Shown here one piece after another: positions 9,943-18,387 of a DNA stretch of 64,000 bases. Position numbers and translations under genes: made by a program. This DNA is from Vicinamibacteria bacterium (GTDB taxonomy: Bacteria; Acidobacteriota; Vicinamibacteria; Fen-336), in assembly GCA_035570235.1 (NCBI GenBank), contig DATMML010000015.1, positions 168,131 to 232,130 of the forward strand, in the 5' to 3' direction. The first letter of the stretch is position 1. Each line of letters opens with the position of its first letter. A model generated the notes under the pieces. The model was given only the letters and a program-made list of their open reading frames with translations. It did not search any database and was not told where the DNA came from.

Positions 9943-10892
9943 CAAAGCTCCGCCCGCGCCGGCGCGGAGAGGGCGGACACCGCGCTCTCGAGCGACGCGG
10001 GGTCGTTCACGTTCAGGGTCCGCACCCCCTTGGCGATCTTCTTCACCAGACCGGTGAGCACGGTCCCCGGACCCACCTCGACCATGGTTTGCACTCCCTC
10101 TCGGACCAGCCGCTCGACGCATTCCTGCCAGCGCACGGGGGCCGAGACCTGGCGGACCAAGCCCTCCCGGCAGGCGGCCGCGGTACGCACCACGGCCGCA
10201 TCCGCGTTGTTGACGAGGGGAACGAGGGGATCCCGGAAGTTTAGCCGGGCCAGATCTGGGGCCAGCCTCTCCTGGGCGGGTACCATAAGCGCGCAGTGGA
10301 AAGGCGCGGAGACGGGCAGGCGCAGGGCCCGGCGGGCTCCCGCGGCCTTGCACCGCTCGGCCGCGCGGTCCACGGCGGTGGCGTGCCCCGCGATCACGAC
10401 CTGGCTGGGGCTATTGATGTTGGCGGGGGAAACCACCTCGCCTTGGGCAGCCTCCCGGCAGGCTCTCTCGACGCCGGGGAGGTCCAGGCCAAGGATGGCC
10501 GCCATCGCCCCCTGGCCAACGGGTACCGCTTCCTGCATGTACTCTCCGCGCCGGCGCACCGCCACCACCGCTTCTCCCAGGGGCAGCGCGCCCGCCGCTA
10601 CCAACGCGGAATACTCGCCCAAGCTGTGCCCGGCCACCCAGGCCGGGCTGAGGCCCCGCGCGAGCAGGGGGCGAACCGCGGCCACGCTCGCGACCAGGAT
10701 CGCGGGCTGGGCATTGGCGGTGAGCTGCAGTTCGGACTCCGGCCCCTCGAAGCAGAGGCCGGACAGCGAGAAGCCCAAGGCCCGGTCGGCCTCCGCGAAG
10801 GCGGCGCGGCTCTCCTCGAAGTGCTCGACCAGGGCCCGGCCCATGCCCACTTGCTGGGAGCCCTGACCGGGGAACAGGAGGGCCAGGCTCAC
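9942..10892 (-). CDS. fabD: malonyl-CoA:ACP transacylase
   Basis: The 316-aa enzyme that loads malonyl groups onto ACP. It begins with LLFPGQGSQQVGMG and has the nucleophile Ser90 in VAGHSLGEYSA, the substrate-binding Arg region AVRRRGEYMQ, and catalytic His199 in SAPFHCALM. Length is usual for FabD. The start is a GTG overlapping the plsX stop (GTGA), so translation is probably coupled. Confidence 0.97.
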   Translation of the reverse strand: MSLALLFPGQGSQQVGMGRALVEHFEESRAAFAEADRALGFSLSGLCFEGPESELQLTANAQPAILVASVAAVRPLLARGLSPAWVAGHSLGEYSALVAAGALPLGEAVVAVRRRGEYMQEAVPVGQGAMAAILGLDLPGVERACREAAQGEVVSPANINSPSQVVIAGHATAVDRAAERCKAAGARRALRLPVSAPFHCALMVPAQERLAPDLARLNFRDPLVPLVNNADAAVVRTAAACREGLVRQVSAPVRWQECVERLVREGVQTMVEVGPGTVLTGLVKKIAKGVRTLNVNDPASLESAVSALSAPARAEL

Positions 10893-11923
10893 GCCCCCGC
10901 CTCTTGCTTGCGCGCGCCCAAGGCCCGGAGCTCGGCCCCGATGCTCTCGTTCACCCCGCTCCGACCGAACTCCGCCGCCACCCGGATCCCGTGCTTGATG
11001 GCCCGCGTGTTGGAACGTCCGTGGCCGATCACGCAGCAGCCTTTCAAGCCAAGGAGGGGCGCTCCTCCGTACTCGGCGGGGTCGATCCGGCGCTTCAGGG
11101 CTCGGAACGCCGGCCCGGAGAGAAGGGCCCCCAGGCGGGTCCAGGGCGTGCGCTGGAGCTCCTCCCGCAGGAGCTGCAGAAGAGACTCGGCCAGGGTCTC
11201 GCTGGCCTTTAGGGCCACGTTCCCGGTGAAGCCGTCCATGACGATCACGTCCACCCGGCCGGAGAAGAGGTCGTGCCCCTCGACGTTCCCGATGAAGTTC
11301 AGGCTGGAGCCCTTGAGCGCCTCGTGGACCTCTTTGGTCAGCTCGTTGCCCTTGGTCTCCTCCTCCCCCATGCTCATGAGACCCACCCGTGGATTCGGGG
11401 TATGGAAGACGTCACGGGTGTACGCATTCCCCATCACCGCGAACTCCAACAGATGGCGTGCCTTGCAGGCGGCATTGGCGCCCACGTCCAGGAGCACGGT
11501 GCGGCCGTGGACGTGGGGAACAACCGCAGCCAGCGCCGGCCGGTCCACCTCCGCGATCGTGCCCAGAGCCAGCTTGGCGATGGTCCAGCACGCCGCGGTG
11601 TTGCCCGCGGAGAAGAAAGCGCCCGCTTCTCCATCCCGGACCAGCTCCACCGCCACCTGAATGGACGAGCGCCTCTTCAAGGTGGTGCGGTTGACCTTCT
11701 CGCCCATGCCCACGACGTAGGGTGCGTCCACGACCTCGATGGGCAGCCCTTCGCCGCCCGTCCGGCGCAGCTCCGCCCGCACCGTCCCTTGGGGGCCCAC
11801 TAGAATGGAGGGGAGGCCGAGCTCACGGCAGGCGATGACCGCTCCCTCCACCACCACGGCCGGCCCGTGGTCGCCCCCCATGGCGTCCACGGCCACGCGG
11901 GTTACGGGCGCTGCTTCTGGCAT
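10889..11923 (-). CDS. plsX: phosphate acyltransferase PlsX
   Basis: A 344-aa enzyme converting acyl-ACP to acyl-phosphate, the first step of the PlsX/PlsY phospholipid route. The N-terminal VAVDAMGGDHGPAVVVEGA is diagnostic, and the C-terminal GLKGCCVIGHGRSN motif is also typical. It follows rpmF by 26 bp, the widely conserved yceD-rpmF-plsX-fab order, which couples membrane lipid synthesis to ribosome production. Confidence 0.97.
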   Translation of the reverse strand: MPEAAPVTRVAVDAMGGDHGPAVVVEGAVIACRELGLPSILVGPQGTVRAELRRTGGEGLPIEVVDAPYVVGMGEKVNRTTLKRRSSIQVAVELVRDGEAGAFFSAGNTAACWTIAKLALGTIAEVDRPALAAVVPHVHGRTVLLDVGANAACKARHLLEFAVMGNAYTRDVFHTPNPRVGLMSMGEEETKGNELTKEVHEALKGSSLNFIGNVEGHDLFSGRVDVIVMDGFTGNVALKASETLAESLLQLLREELQRTPWTRLGALLSGPAFRALKRRIDPAEYGGAPLLGLKGCCVIGHGRSNTRAIKHGIRVAAEFGRSGVNESIGAELRALGARKQEAGA

Positions 11924-11949
11924 GCCCCGCCGCAGATCGAGGCCCTACC

Positions 11950-12132
11950 CTAGACCTCCTCCACCCCGACCACGGGCTTGCCCTTGTAGTACCCGCAACG
12001 AGGGCAGACCCGGTGCGACAGCTTGGGCTCGTGGCAATTGGGACAGAGGCTGAGCCCGGGGGATGTTAGGTGGTCGTGGGCGCGCCGGCGATCGCGGCGG
12101 GCCTTCGAATGACGGCGCTTGGGATTGGGCAT
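11950..12132 (-). CDS. rpmF: 50S ribosomal protein L32 (zinc form)
   Basis: A 60-aa basic ribosomal protein starting [19 protein letters not shown]. It keeps the four zinc-binding cysteines (C30-x2-C33 and C43-x2-C46 in LCPNC and [10 protein letters not shown]), so it is the C+ form. Many genomes swap to a cysteine-free copy under zinc limitation; no second copy is in this window. It sits 9 bp after yceD. Confidence 0.97.
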   Translation of the reverse strand: MPNPKRRHSKARRDRRRAHDHLTSPGLSLCPNCHEPKLSHRVCPRCGYYKGKPVVGVEEV

Positions 12133-12141
12133 GTCGAACTC

Positions 12142-12696
12142 CTAGTGAGAGCCTTCGTTCAAGAGCTTCTTCAGGCCGGCGAGGCGGGGATCCGGCTCCT
12201 CCGTCGGGGCCGGGCATCCACAGCTCCCTTGATTCCAGTTCGCGCCGCAGGACGCGCAGCGCCCGCGGCAGTCCTCGCGGCAGAGCCGCTTCAGGGGGAC
12301 GCTCAAGAAGAACTGCTCCCGGACCATCTCCCCCAGGTCGAGGCGCTCGCCCTCGTAATAGGCCACGACCATGTCGCGGTCGGTGAGCTCGACCTCGTCC
12401 TCCTCCTCTTCCGCCTCCTCCCCCGCCCGGTGCGGCAAGTAGAACAGGTCCAGCTCCTGGTCGATGGAGAACAGGAAGGGCTCGAGGCAGCGGCCGCACT
12501 CCAGGCCCAGCCCGGCCTTGAGGTGCCCGCGCACATGCACGGTATCCCCGTCCGTCTTCTCCAGGCGGCAGCGCAGGCTCCCCCCCGGCTCCAGGGTGAA
12601 GCTCCTCTCGTTTTCGACGTGGACCGCCCCTGGCTTGAGGGCGTCGTCCACCTCCATTCCCTCGGGAGGGATGTGGCCTATTTCAATGACGAGCAT
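12142..12696 (-). CDS. yceD: DUF177 (YceD) family protein
   Basis: A 184-aa member of the DUF177 family, which is linked to 23S rRNA or ribosome accumulation and nearly always precedes rpmF. It has an internal CGRCLEPF cysteine pair, an acidic linker of consecutive Glu/Asp, and the family C-terminus LCREDCRGRCASCGANWN with several cysteines that may bind metal. I chose the ATG at 12694-12696. A GTG at 12750 is also in frame, but a strong promoter (12719-12746) lies between the two, so a transcript from it could only use the ATG. Confidence 0.88.
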   Translation of the reverse strand: MLVIEIGHIPPEGMEVDDALKPGAVHVENERSFTLEPGGSLRCRLEKTDGDTVHVRGHLKAGLGLECGRCLEPFLFSIDQELDLFYLPHRAGEEAEEEEDEVELTDRDMVVAYYEGERLDLGEMVREQFFLSVPLKRLCREDCRGRCASCGANWNQGSCGCPAPTEEPDPRLAGLKKLLNEGSH

Positions 12697-12718
12697 CGGG
12701 CGTGCGCTCAAACCTTCG

Positions 12719-12746
12719 ATTTTACCGATTCCTTCTGTTTCGTCAA
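12719..12746 (-). promoter_or_regulatory. strong sigma-70-type promoter for yceD-rpmF-plsX-fab
   Basis: On the minus strand TTGACG (12741-12746) and TAAAAT (12719-12724) are 16 bp apart, in an AT-rich patch that overlaps the end of deoB. Transcription would start near 12712, giving a leader of about 16 nt before the yceD ATG. It is one of the best promoter matches in the window and would serve the ribosomal protein and fatty-acid genes. Confidence 0.75.
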
Positions 12747-13951
12747 GCACTTACCCCCAGAAGGTCCGTCAGGAAAGAGGTGCCCGCGGCCAGGGGGGCG
12801 ACTCCGAAGTTGTCCGCCAAGGTGGCCCCCAAGTCCGCGAACGTCGCCCGCACACCGAGGTTCACCCCCTCCCGCACCCGGGCTCCGACGACCAGAACGG
12901 GGACATGCTCACGGGTGTGGTCGGTGGAGGTGTCCGAGGGGTCGCAGCCGTGGTCGCCCGTGAACAGGAGCACGTCGTCGGGGCCCAGCGCCTCCCGCAG
13001 ATCGGGGAGCCGGACATCGAGGGCCTCCAGGTTGGCCGCGTATCCCGCCACGTCATTGCGGTGGCCATAGAGGGTGTCGAAGTCCACCAGGTTGGTGAAG
13101 ATGAGCCCCCCCTCTGCCGTGCCCAGGGCCTCCAGCGTCCGGTCGATCCCATCCGCGTCGGACCGAGTGTGGACGTCGGTGGTGAGGCCGCGTCCGGAGA
13201 AGATGTCCCCGATCTTGCCTACACCGTGTACGGCCACTCCCCGCGCGGAGAGGCGGTCGAGGAGCGTCTCCCCGGGGGGCGGCACCGGAAAGTCCCGCCG
13301 GTTGGACGTGCGCTTGAAGTCGTCGCGCGTCTTCCCCAGGAAAGGCCGGGCGATCACCCGGCACACCCCGTGGCCCAGGCAGGCGATCTCGTAGCCTATG
13401 CGGCAGATCCGGTAGAGCTCCGGGAGGGGGACGACCTCCTCGTGCGCAGCCACCTGGAACACGCTGTCCCCCGAGGTGTAGAGGATGGGCGAGCCCGTGC
13501 GCAAGTGCTCCTCCCCGAGGTCCTTCAGGATCTCGGTACCCGAGGCCGCGCGGTTGCCGAGCACCTTGCGGCCGATCCGCTCCTCGAAGGGCCGCACGAC
13601 CTCGGGGGGAAAGCCGTGCGGGTAGGTGCGGAAGGGAACGGTGGTCAGGACACCCGCCATCTCCCAGTGGCCGCTGGTCGTGTCCTTGCCCGCGCTGCCC
13701 TCGGCCATCTTGCCGAAGGCCCCCAGCGGTCGCGGATAGCGCGCCCCCTTGAAGGTCGGGGTCAGGTTCCCGAGGCCGAGGGCGGTGAGGTTCGGGATGC
13801 GGACGGAACGGGAGGCGAGCACGTGGCCGAGGGTATCGGCCCCGTCGTCCCCGAAGGCCGCTGCGTCGGGGGCCGCCCCCACCCCGAGGCCGTCGCACAC
13901 GATCACCACCGCTCTGCGGAACGGCCCCGTGCCCGGCTTGCTCCCGGCCAT
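12743..13951 (-). CDS. deoB: phosphopentomutase
   Basis: A 402-aa metalloenzyme of the alkaline-phosphatase superfamily interconverting ribose 1-phosphate and ribose 5-phosphate in nucleoside salvage. It shows VIVCDGLGVGAAPDAAAFGD with the metal-binding Asp, GADTLGH, the KDTTSGHWEM motif carrying the phosphorylated Thr, and the C-terminal TGDHGCDPSDTSTDHTRE with metal ligands. The ATG overlaps the miaA stop (TGATG). An upstream GTG is possible but adds only one residue. Confidence 0.96.
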   Translation of the reverse strand: MAGSKPGTGPFRRAVVIVCDGLGVGAAPDAAAFGDDGADTLGHVLASRSVRIPNLTALGLGNLTPTFKGARYPRPLGAFGKMAEGSAGKDTTSGHWEMAGVLTTVPFRTYPHGFPPEVVRPFEERIGRKVLGNRAASGTEILKDLGEEHLRTGSPILYTSGDSVFQVAAHEEVVPLPELYRICRIGYEIACLGHGVCRVIARPFLGKTRDDFKRTSNRRDFPVPPPGETLLDRLSARGVAVHGVGKIGDIFSGRGLTTDVHTRSDADGIDRTLEALGTAEGGLIFTNLVDFDTLYGHRNDVAGYAANLEALDVRLPDLREALGPDDVLLFTGDHGCDPSDTSTDHTREHVPVLVVGARVREGVNLGVRATFADLGATLADNFGVAPLAAGTSFLTDLLGVSA

Positions 13952-14880
13952 CACCCCTCCGCCCGGTCCAGCCAGGCCACCGCAGCCGCGTAGGCGCTAT
14001 CGAGGTCGGGACACCAGGCCACCGAAGCCTGGTGGCGGAACCAGGTCATCTGCCGCTTAGCGAGCCGCAGAGTGTCGGAGACGATATCACGCTCGGCCTC
14101 GGCCCGCGCAAGTTGGCCCCCCAGGAGGGCCAGCGCCTGCCGGTATCCGATGGCCCGCAGCGGCCGCAGCTCGGGGGCGTAGCCACGGGCCAGGAGGCCC
14201 CTGACCTCATCGAGCAGGCCGCGGGCGAACATGTCGCGCGTGCGCTGCTCCACGGCCAGGCGCAGGGCCGGGCGTGCGGGCGTGATCCCGACCAGGAAGG
14301 AGACGAAGCCGCCCAGGGGCTCGCCGGCACCGCGGTGGTGCTCGGAGATCGGTCGGCCGGTGGCCCGGAAAACCTCCAGGGCTCGCACCACGCGCAGGCG
14401 ATCCCCCACCGGTAGCCGGGCCGCCGCTTCCGGGTCTACCCGGGCCAGCAGGCGGTGGAGCCGGGCCTCCCCGTAGCGCTCCGCGATCGCCTCCAGCCTC
14501 CGCCGCAGGGCGAGGTCTCGGGAGGGCCCCACGAAGAGGCCCTGGAGCAGCGCCCGGAGATAGAGACCCGTGCCCCCCGCCACGATCGGCAACCGCCCCC
14601 GCCGCGTGATGTCGAGGAGCGCGGCCCGCCCCCGGCGGGCGTACTCCGCGGCCGAGAACTCCTCGTCGGGGTCCACCACGTCCAGGAGATGATGGGGCAC
14701 GGAGCGCCGCTCCTCGAGGCTGGCCTTGGCGCTGCCGATGTCCAGACCGCGGTAGACCTGGAGGCTATCGCAGGAGACGATCTCGCCCCCGCGTTCCCGG
14801 GCCAGGCGCAGGGCGAGGGCGCTCTTGCCCGCCCCCGTGGGCCCGACCACCGCGATCAGCCGCGGCAACACGGCGGTCAA
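13951..14880 (-). CDS. miaA: tRNA dimethylallyltransferase
   Basis: A 309-aa P-loop enzyme adding an isopentenyl group to A37 of tRNAs that read UNN codons. It has the Walker A GPTGAGKSALAL, then SCDSLQVYRGLDIGSAK with the substrate-binding Asp-Ser-x-Gln, HHLLDVVDP and IVAGGTGLYLRALL, all MiaA signatures. The start is uncertain: a TTG at 14880 or a GTG at 14871. It lies between the DUF4388 gene and deoB in one probable transcript. Confidence 0.95.
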   Translation of the reverse strand: MTAVLPRLIAVVGPTGAGKSALALRLARERGGEIVSCDSLQVYRGLDIGSAKASLEERRSVPHHLLDVVDPDEEFSAAEYARRGRAALLDITRRGRLPIVAGGTGLYLRALLQGLFVGPSRDLALRRRLEAIAERYGEARLHRLLARVDPEAAARLPVGDRLRVVRALEVFRATGRPISEHHRGAGEPLGGFVSFLVGITPARPALRLAVEQRTRDMFARGLLDEVRGLLARGYAPELRPLRAIGYRQALALLGGQLARAEAERDIVSDTLRLAKRQMTWFRHQASVAWCPDLDSAYAAAVAWLDRAEG

Positions 14881-14940
14881 GCCGTCAGGACCGCGGCCCG
14901 GGGAGTGCGGGGCCGGGAAGGCCCGCGGGCGGAGGCGACG

Positions 14941-16059
14941 TCAACGCTCGCGGAAGGCCTTGATGATCGTGCTCTCGTGTTCGGCCCCGAGGGTGCGCTT
15001 CACGGCCAAGAGCTCGGCATAGAGCAGCTCGTTCAGGGCGTCCACGAGGAGGGCCCGTCGCTCCTCTTCTGGCAGCTTGTTCAGGTTCCGCTCCACCACC
15101 GCCGCATCGAGGGAGCCGTCCTTCTGGAGCTTCACCCCCCCGAAGACCTCCTTGCGTGCCTCCCGAAGGCCCCCCAAGTATTTCTCGAGGACGTTCTCGG
15201 CGATGGGGCCAACCTCCCGCACCATGTACCGGAAGATGAAGCCGTACATCTGGTTGAAGGAGGTGAGCACGGAATAGAGGGTGTCCGCGGGGACGAAATC
15301 CTGGTCGAGGGTGTGGACCTTCCTGCCCTTGGCGCGGACGATCCCCGTGCTGAGCAGGGCATAGAGGACCTTCAGCGTCTCGTTGTCGCCGATTTCGCTC
15401 TCGTGGCAAATGTCGAGCACGCTGCGTTCGCCGTCCACCAGGGCCAGCACGTGCAACTCGTAGGACTCGAGGGCGCTCTCGGGCAGGAGGTTGTCCGGCT
15501 CCAGCACCAGCAGGCCCTCGGGGTAGCGGCCCTGGATGGCGCCGTTCGCGTCCACCCGGCGGAGCCCGGCCAGGATCAGGCGCTGGATGTCGAGGTCGAC
15601 AGTGATGCGCTCCTTCTCGGGGAGGCTGGACTCCTCGAAGTGGAATTGCCCCTCGTCCCACTGGAAGAGGCTGGAAACGATCTCCTGGACCTGAAACTGC
15701 ACGCCCTCCCAGAGGTCCTTGGGGGAGAGCGCTCCCATCTCCACCAGCACCTTGCCCTGGCGCTTCCCCTTGGAGATGGCCTTGATCGAAGTCTCGTACT
15801 CCTCCACCGTGATCTTTCCATCCCGGATCAGGATCTCGCCCAGCCGGTCGTTGGGCAGGTTACTGGAGCCGAACACCACCCGCCCGTCCTTGAGGTAAAT
15901 GGCCTTGCGCGCGCCGCCCGAGACCAGGGAGAGGATCCCGGTGTTCTTCGAGAGGCGCAGCTGTTCGAGGATGTCGGGAAGCGGGAGCTGCGTGAGCTGC
16001 CCCCGTAGACCCCCGGGCACGACGAATGGCTCAAACCGCTTCGGGAGTGTCGTGGTCAT
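14941..16059 (-). CDS. DUF4388 (PATAN-like) domain protein
   Basis: A 372-aa cytoplasmic protein. The N-terminal 110 residues (GLRGQLTQLPLPDILEQLRL, KNTGILSLVSG, KAIYLKDGRVVFGSSN, LGEILIRDGKITVEEYE) match DUF4388/PATAN, a domain found with two-component and gliding-motility regulators in delta-proteobacteria and Acidobacteria. The middle part (LFQWDEGQFHFEE, DLDIQRLILAGLRR) continues the family pattern. The C-terminal 100 residues are helical and unassigned. It has no signal peptide or catalytic motif. It heads a transcript with miaA and deoB behind a good promoter. The specific role is unknown; a scaffold or signalling adaptor is a guess. Confidence 0.8.
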   Translation of the reverse strand: MTTTLPKRFEPFVVPGGLRGQLTQLPLPDILEQLRLSKNTGILSLVSGGARKAIYLKDGRVVFGSSNLPNDRLGEILIRDGKITVEEYETSIKAISKGKRQGKVLVEMGALSPKDLWEGVQFQVQEIVSSLFQWDEGQFHFEESSLPEKERITVDLDIQRLILAGLRRVDANGAIQGRYPEGLLVLEPDNLLPESALESYELHVLALVDGERSVLDICHESEIGDNETLKVLYALLSTGIVRAKGRKVHTLDQDFVPADTLYSVLTSFNQMYGFIFRYMVREVGPIAENVLEKYLGGLREARKEVFGGVKLQKDGSLDAAVVERNLNKLPEEERRALLVDALNELLYAELLAVKRTLGAEHESTIIKAFRER

Positions 16060-16082
16060 GGCGGATGTCTAAGACACGCCAC

Positions 16083-16111
16083 ATTTTATGGGAATACGGG
16101 GCGGGCGGCAA
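16083..16111 (-). promoter_or_regulatory. sigma-70-type promoter of the DUF4388-miaA-deoB unit
   Basis: TTGCCG (16106-16111) and TAAAAT (16083-16088) on the minus strand are separated by the ideal 17 bp. Transcription would start near 16076, about 17 nt before the ATG. No clear Shine-Dalgarno sequence is present in that short leader. Confidence 0.65.
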
Positions 16112-16143
16112 GCCGGCGGCGAGGGCCGTCGGCCCCGACCGCG

Positions 16144-18387
16144 CTAGCCGACCTTGCCCAGGCTGATTCCGGAGTAGTAGTGCCGGAGGATCTGCTCGTA
16201 CGTGGCCCCGGCCTGGGCCATGCCGAAGGCGCCGACCTGGCAGAGACCGACCCCATGGCCCCAGCCCTTGCCCGTGAAGACGAAGCGCTCCACCGCTCCC
16301 TTGGCGTTGGTCTCGCGATCGATCACGAACAGGCTTTCCCGCAGCCCCAGCCCCAAGCGCACACGGAGGCCCCTCAGGAAAAGATCGCCGCGCTCCCCCC
16401 GGATCTCGAGCTCCACCACGCGCCCGGACACTCCCAGGCGCTTGGGCACCAGGTCTCGGACCCGGCCCACGTCGCCATAACGGGCCAAGGCTTGACCCAG
16501 CTCGACCGGGGTCGCCCTCACTTCCCAGCGGTAGTAGCCGGAGCTGCGATCCGCGGCCACGCCTTTCCGGTTCTGCTCTGCCTCCAGGTAGGTGACCCGA
16601 CCCTCTTGCAGGACGAAGCTCACGCGGTCGCCCACGGCCAGGCTCAGCTCCGAGGCCGCGGCCCGCACGCCGTCCAGGTTGCGGTAGAGCCTCGCGGCCG
16701 CGTCGAGCGGATAGGACTCGGCGTTCTCCGCACGCATGACGGTGATCTGCCCCTCGGCCGCCCCCGCGAACTCCGCGGTCACGAGGCCGGGCAGACCCGC
16801 CTTCTCCCCCGCCCGGGCCAGCAGGGTCACCGCCTCGGCCCGGGTGAGGGCGACGTTGGCGCGCAGCGTATTGTCGGGGAAGGGCGAGAGCACGCCCTCT
16901 TGCACCAAGACCGCGGTGGCCACCCGCTCGCCGTCGCCCGAAAAGTCGCGGCGGTCTTCCACCTGCAACAGATAGTCGGCATCCTGCGGGTTCAGGAGGC
17001 GCTCACCCCGCTCCTCCCAGCAGAGCGACCCCACCAGGAACTGGGCGAAGGTCCCCCGGCGCGCCAGGGACGCCCCCACCGGGCTCTCACAGCCCTTGCG
17101 CCGCAAGGCGATCAGCATGCGTCCGGTCCAGGCCTTGAGCTCGGCGTCCGTGGGGATGCCCTTGAGGGCGGGCACCGCGTACAGGCGGGGCTCGAGGACG
17201 CCGAGGGCGACGAGAAGGCCGGCGTCCCGGGAGAGCCCGGGCACGTCCCCGAAAGTGCGGGGGGAGGCGCTCGTCCGGACCGTGGCCCAGGCCGAGCGCT
17301 CGGGGGCGCAGGACACCCCCCGGAGGTAGGGAGCGGTCTCGCCCTCGAAGACGTTTTCCCCGTCCTCGGTATGCCCGCCGCAGGTGGAGGTGTAGAAGGC
17401 GTTGATGGGCTTGCCCCCGTACAGGGCCACGATCCCCCGGGTCGCTTCCACCGCCTGGTCGCTGAGCGGGTTCTCCGAGGACCGGCCGCGGTACACCTGG
17501 CAGGCTGCGCTGGCGCAGAGGTCGAAGCCCTTCAGCTTGTACTCGACCCGGTGCCCAAGGGCGTAGCTCCGCGCCGCCACCGCCTGGGCCTTCAGCGCCT
17601 CGAGCTGGGGGAAGGCCTGAGGGGACAGCTCGTTCGGGACCACGCCCCGCACGTAGTCTTCGAGGTTGACGATGTTGACGACGGTGAGAGTGCCCGCGTC
17701 GCCGGGCCGGACCTCGAAGAGACCTCGGTAGGGCAGGGCGTCGGCGGACAAGATCTCGGTCGCGACGGAGGGCACGACCGTGACCACCCCGAACTCCTCC
17801 CCCGTCTCCAGGAGGCGGATGCGCCCGCCACCGGGGCCCGCCTCCTCCACCACCCAGGCCCCGGGCAGGCCGCTCCGGCCGAGGCGGCCGGCCAGCCCCT
17901 GGGCCTCGTCGCGGCTCTGAAACTCCCCCACCCGGACTTGGTGGGTCTGGGTGGCGGCGTTCCAAGCGACCGTGGGGGCGATCCCCAGCGTCTCCTGCAC
18001 GCGCTGCGCGATGGCCCGGGCCCCGCTCTCGCTGGCTAGGCTCACCACCTGCACGCGGAAGCGACGCGGGGGCGCCGCCGCGCGGGAGGCGGCCATGAAA
18101 GTGGCGCGGGGTAGATGGCTCTTTCGACCCCCCTCGCCTTGGTGGGCGGCGGTCCAGATCACAACCCCGGACTCCGCGCCGATGGAGACCCGCGACACCT
18201 CGGAGAGGATGCCCACCCGGATGACCGGCAGCGGCACGGAGGCGTCGGGGGGCAGGGCGGGGGGAACGGGTGGAGCGGGCGCTCCCCGGGGAGGGACCGT
18301 GCGGCAGCTGGCTGCCGTCATCCAAGCCGCGATGACGGCGCCGGCCAAGGCCGCGCCGCGAGTGCCCAGGGCGGCTCTACGACTCAC
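16144..18387 (-). CDS. SpoIID/LytB-domain protein with SPOR-like and SLH-like segments
   Basis: A 747-aa exported protein. A hydrophobic N-terminus ends in AASC, a possible lipobox. Residues about 105-180 look like a SPOR peptidoglycan-binding domain (FRVQVVSLASE, HQVRVGEFQSRDEAQGLA). The SpoIID/LytB domain follows (IVNLEDYVRGVVPNELSP, LKAQAVAARSYAL, FYTSTCGGHTEDGENVF) and resumes at the C-terminus with GKGWGHGVGLCQVGAFGMA. Between the two parts lies a long insert with an SLH-like stretch (GVLSPFPDNTLRANVALTR). Family members are peptidoglycan lytic transglycosylases or amidase enhancers. The GTG start overlaps the tonB-like stop (GTGA), so the two are co-translated. Confidence 0.85.
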   Translation of the reverse strand: MSRRAALGTRGAALAGAVIAAWMTAASCRTVPPRGAPAPPVPPALPPDASVPLPVIRVGILSEVSRVSIGAESGVVIWTAAHQGEGGRKSHLPRATFMAASRAAAPPRRFRVQVVSLASESGARAIAQRVQETLGIAPTVAWNAATQTHQVRVGEFQSRDEAQGLAGRLGRSGLPGAWVVEEAGPGGGRIRLLETGEEFGVVTVVPSVATEILSADALPYRGLFEVRPGDAGTLTVVNIVNLEDYVRGVVPNELSPQAFPQLEALKAQAVAARSYALGHRVEYKLKGFDLCASAACQVYRGRSSENPLSDQAVEATRGIVALYGGKPINAFYTSTCGGHTEDGENVFEGETAPYLRGVSCAPERSAWATVRTSASPRTFGDVPGLSRDAGLLVALGVLEPRLYAVPALKGIPTDAELKAWTGRMLIALRRKGCESPVGASLARRGTFAQFLVGSLCWEERGERLLNPQDADYLLQVEDRRDFSGDGERVATAVLVQEGVLSPFPDNTLRANVALTRAEAVTLLARAGEKAGLPGLVTAEFAGAAEGQITVMRAENAESYPLDAAARLYRNLDGVRAAASELSLAVGDRVSFVLQEGRVTYLEAEQNRKGVAADRSSGYYRWEVRATPVELGQALARYGDVGRVRDLVPKRLGVSGRVVELEIRGERGDLFLRGLRVRLGLGLRESLFVIDRETNAKGAVERFVFTGKGWGHGVGLCQVGAFGMAQAGATYEQILRHYYSGISLGKVG

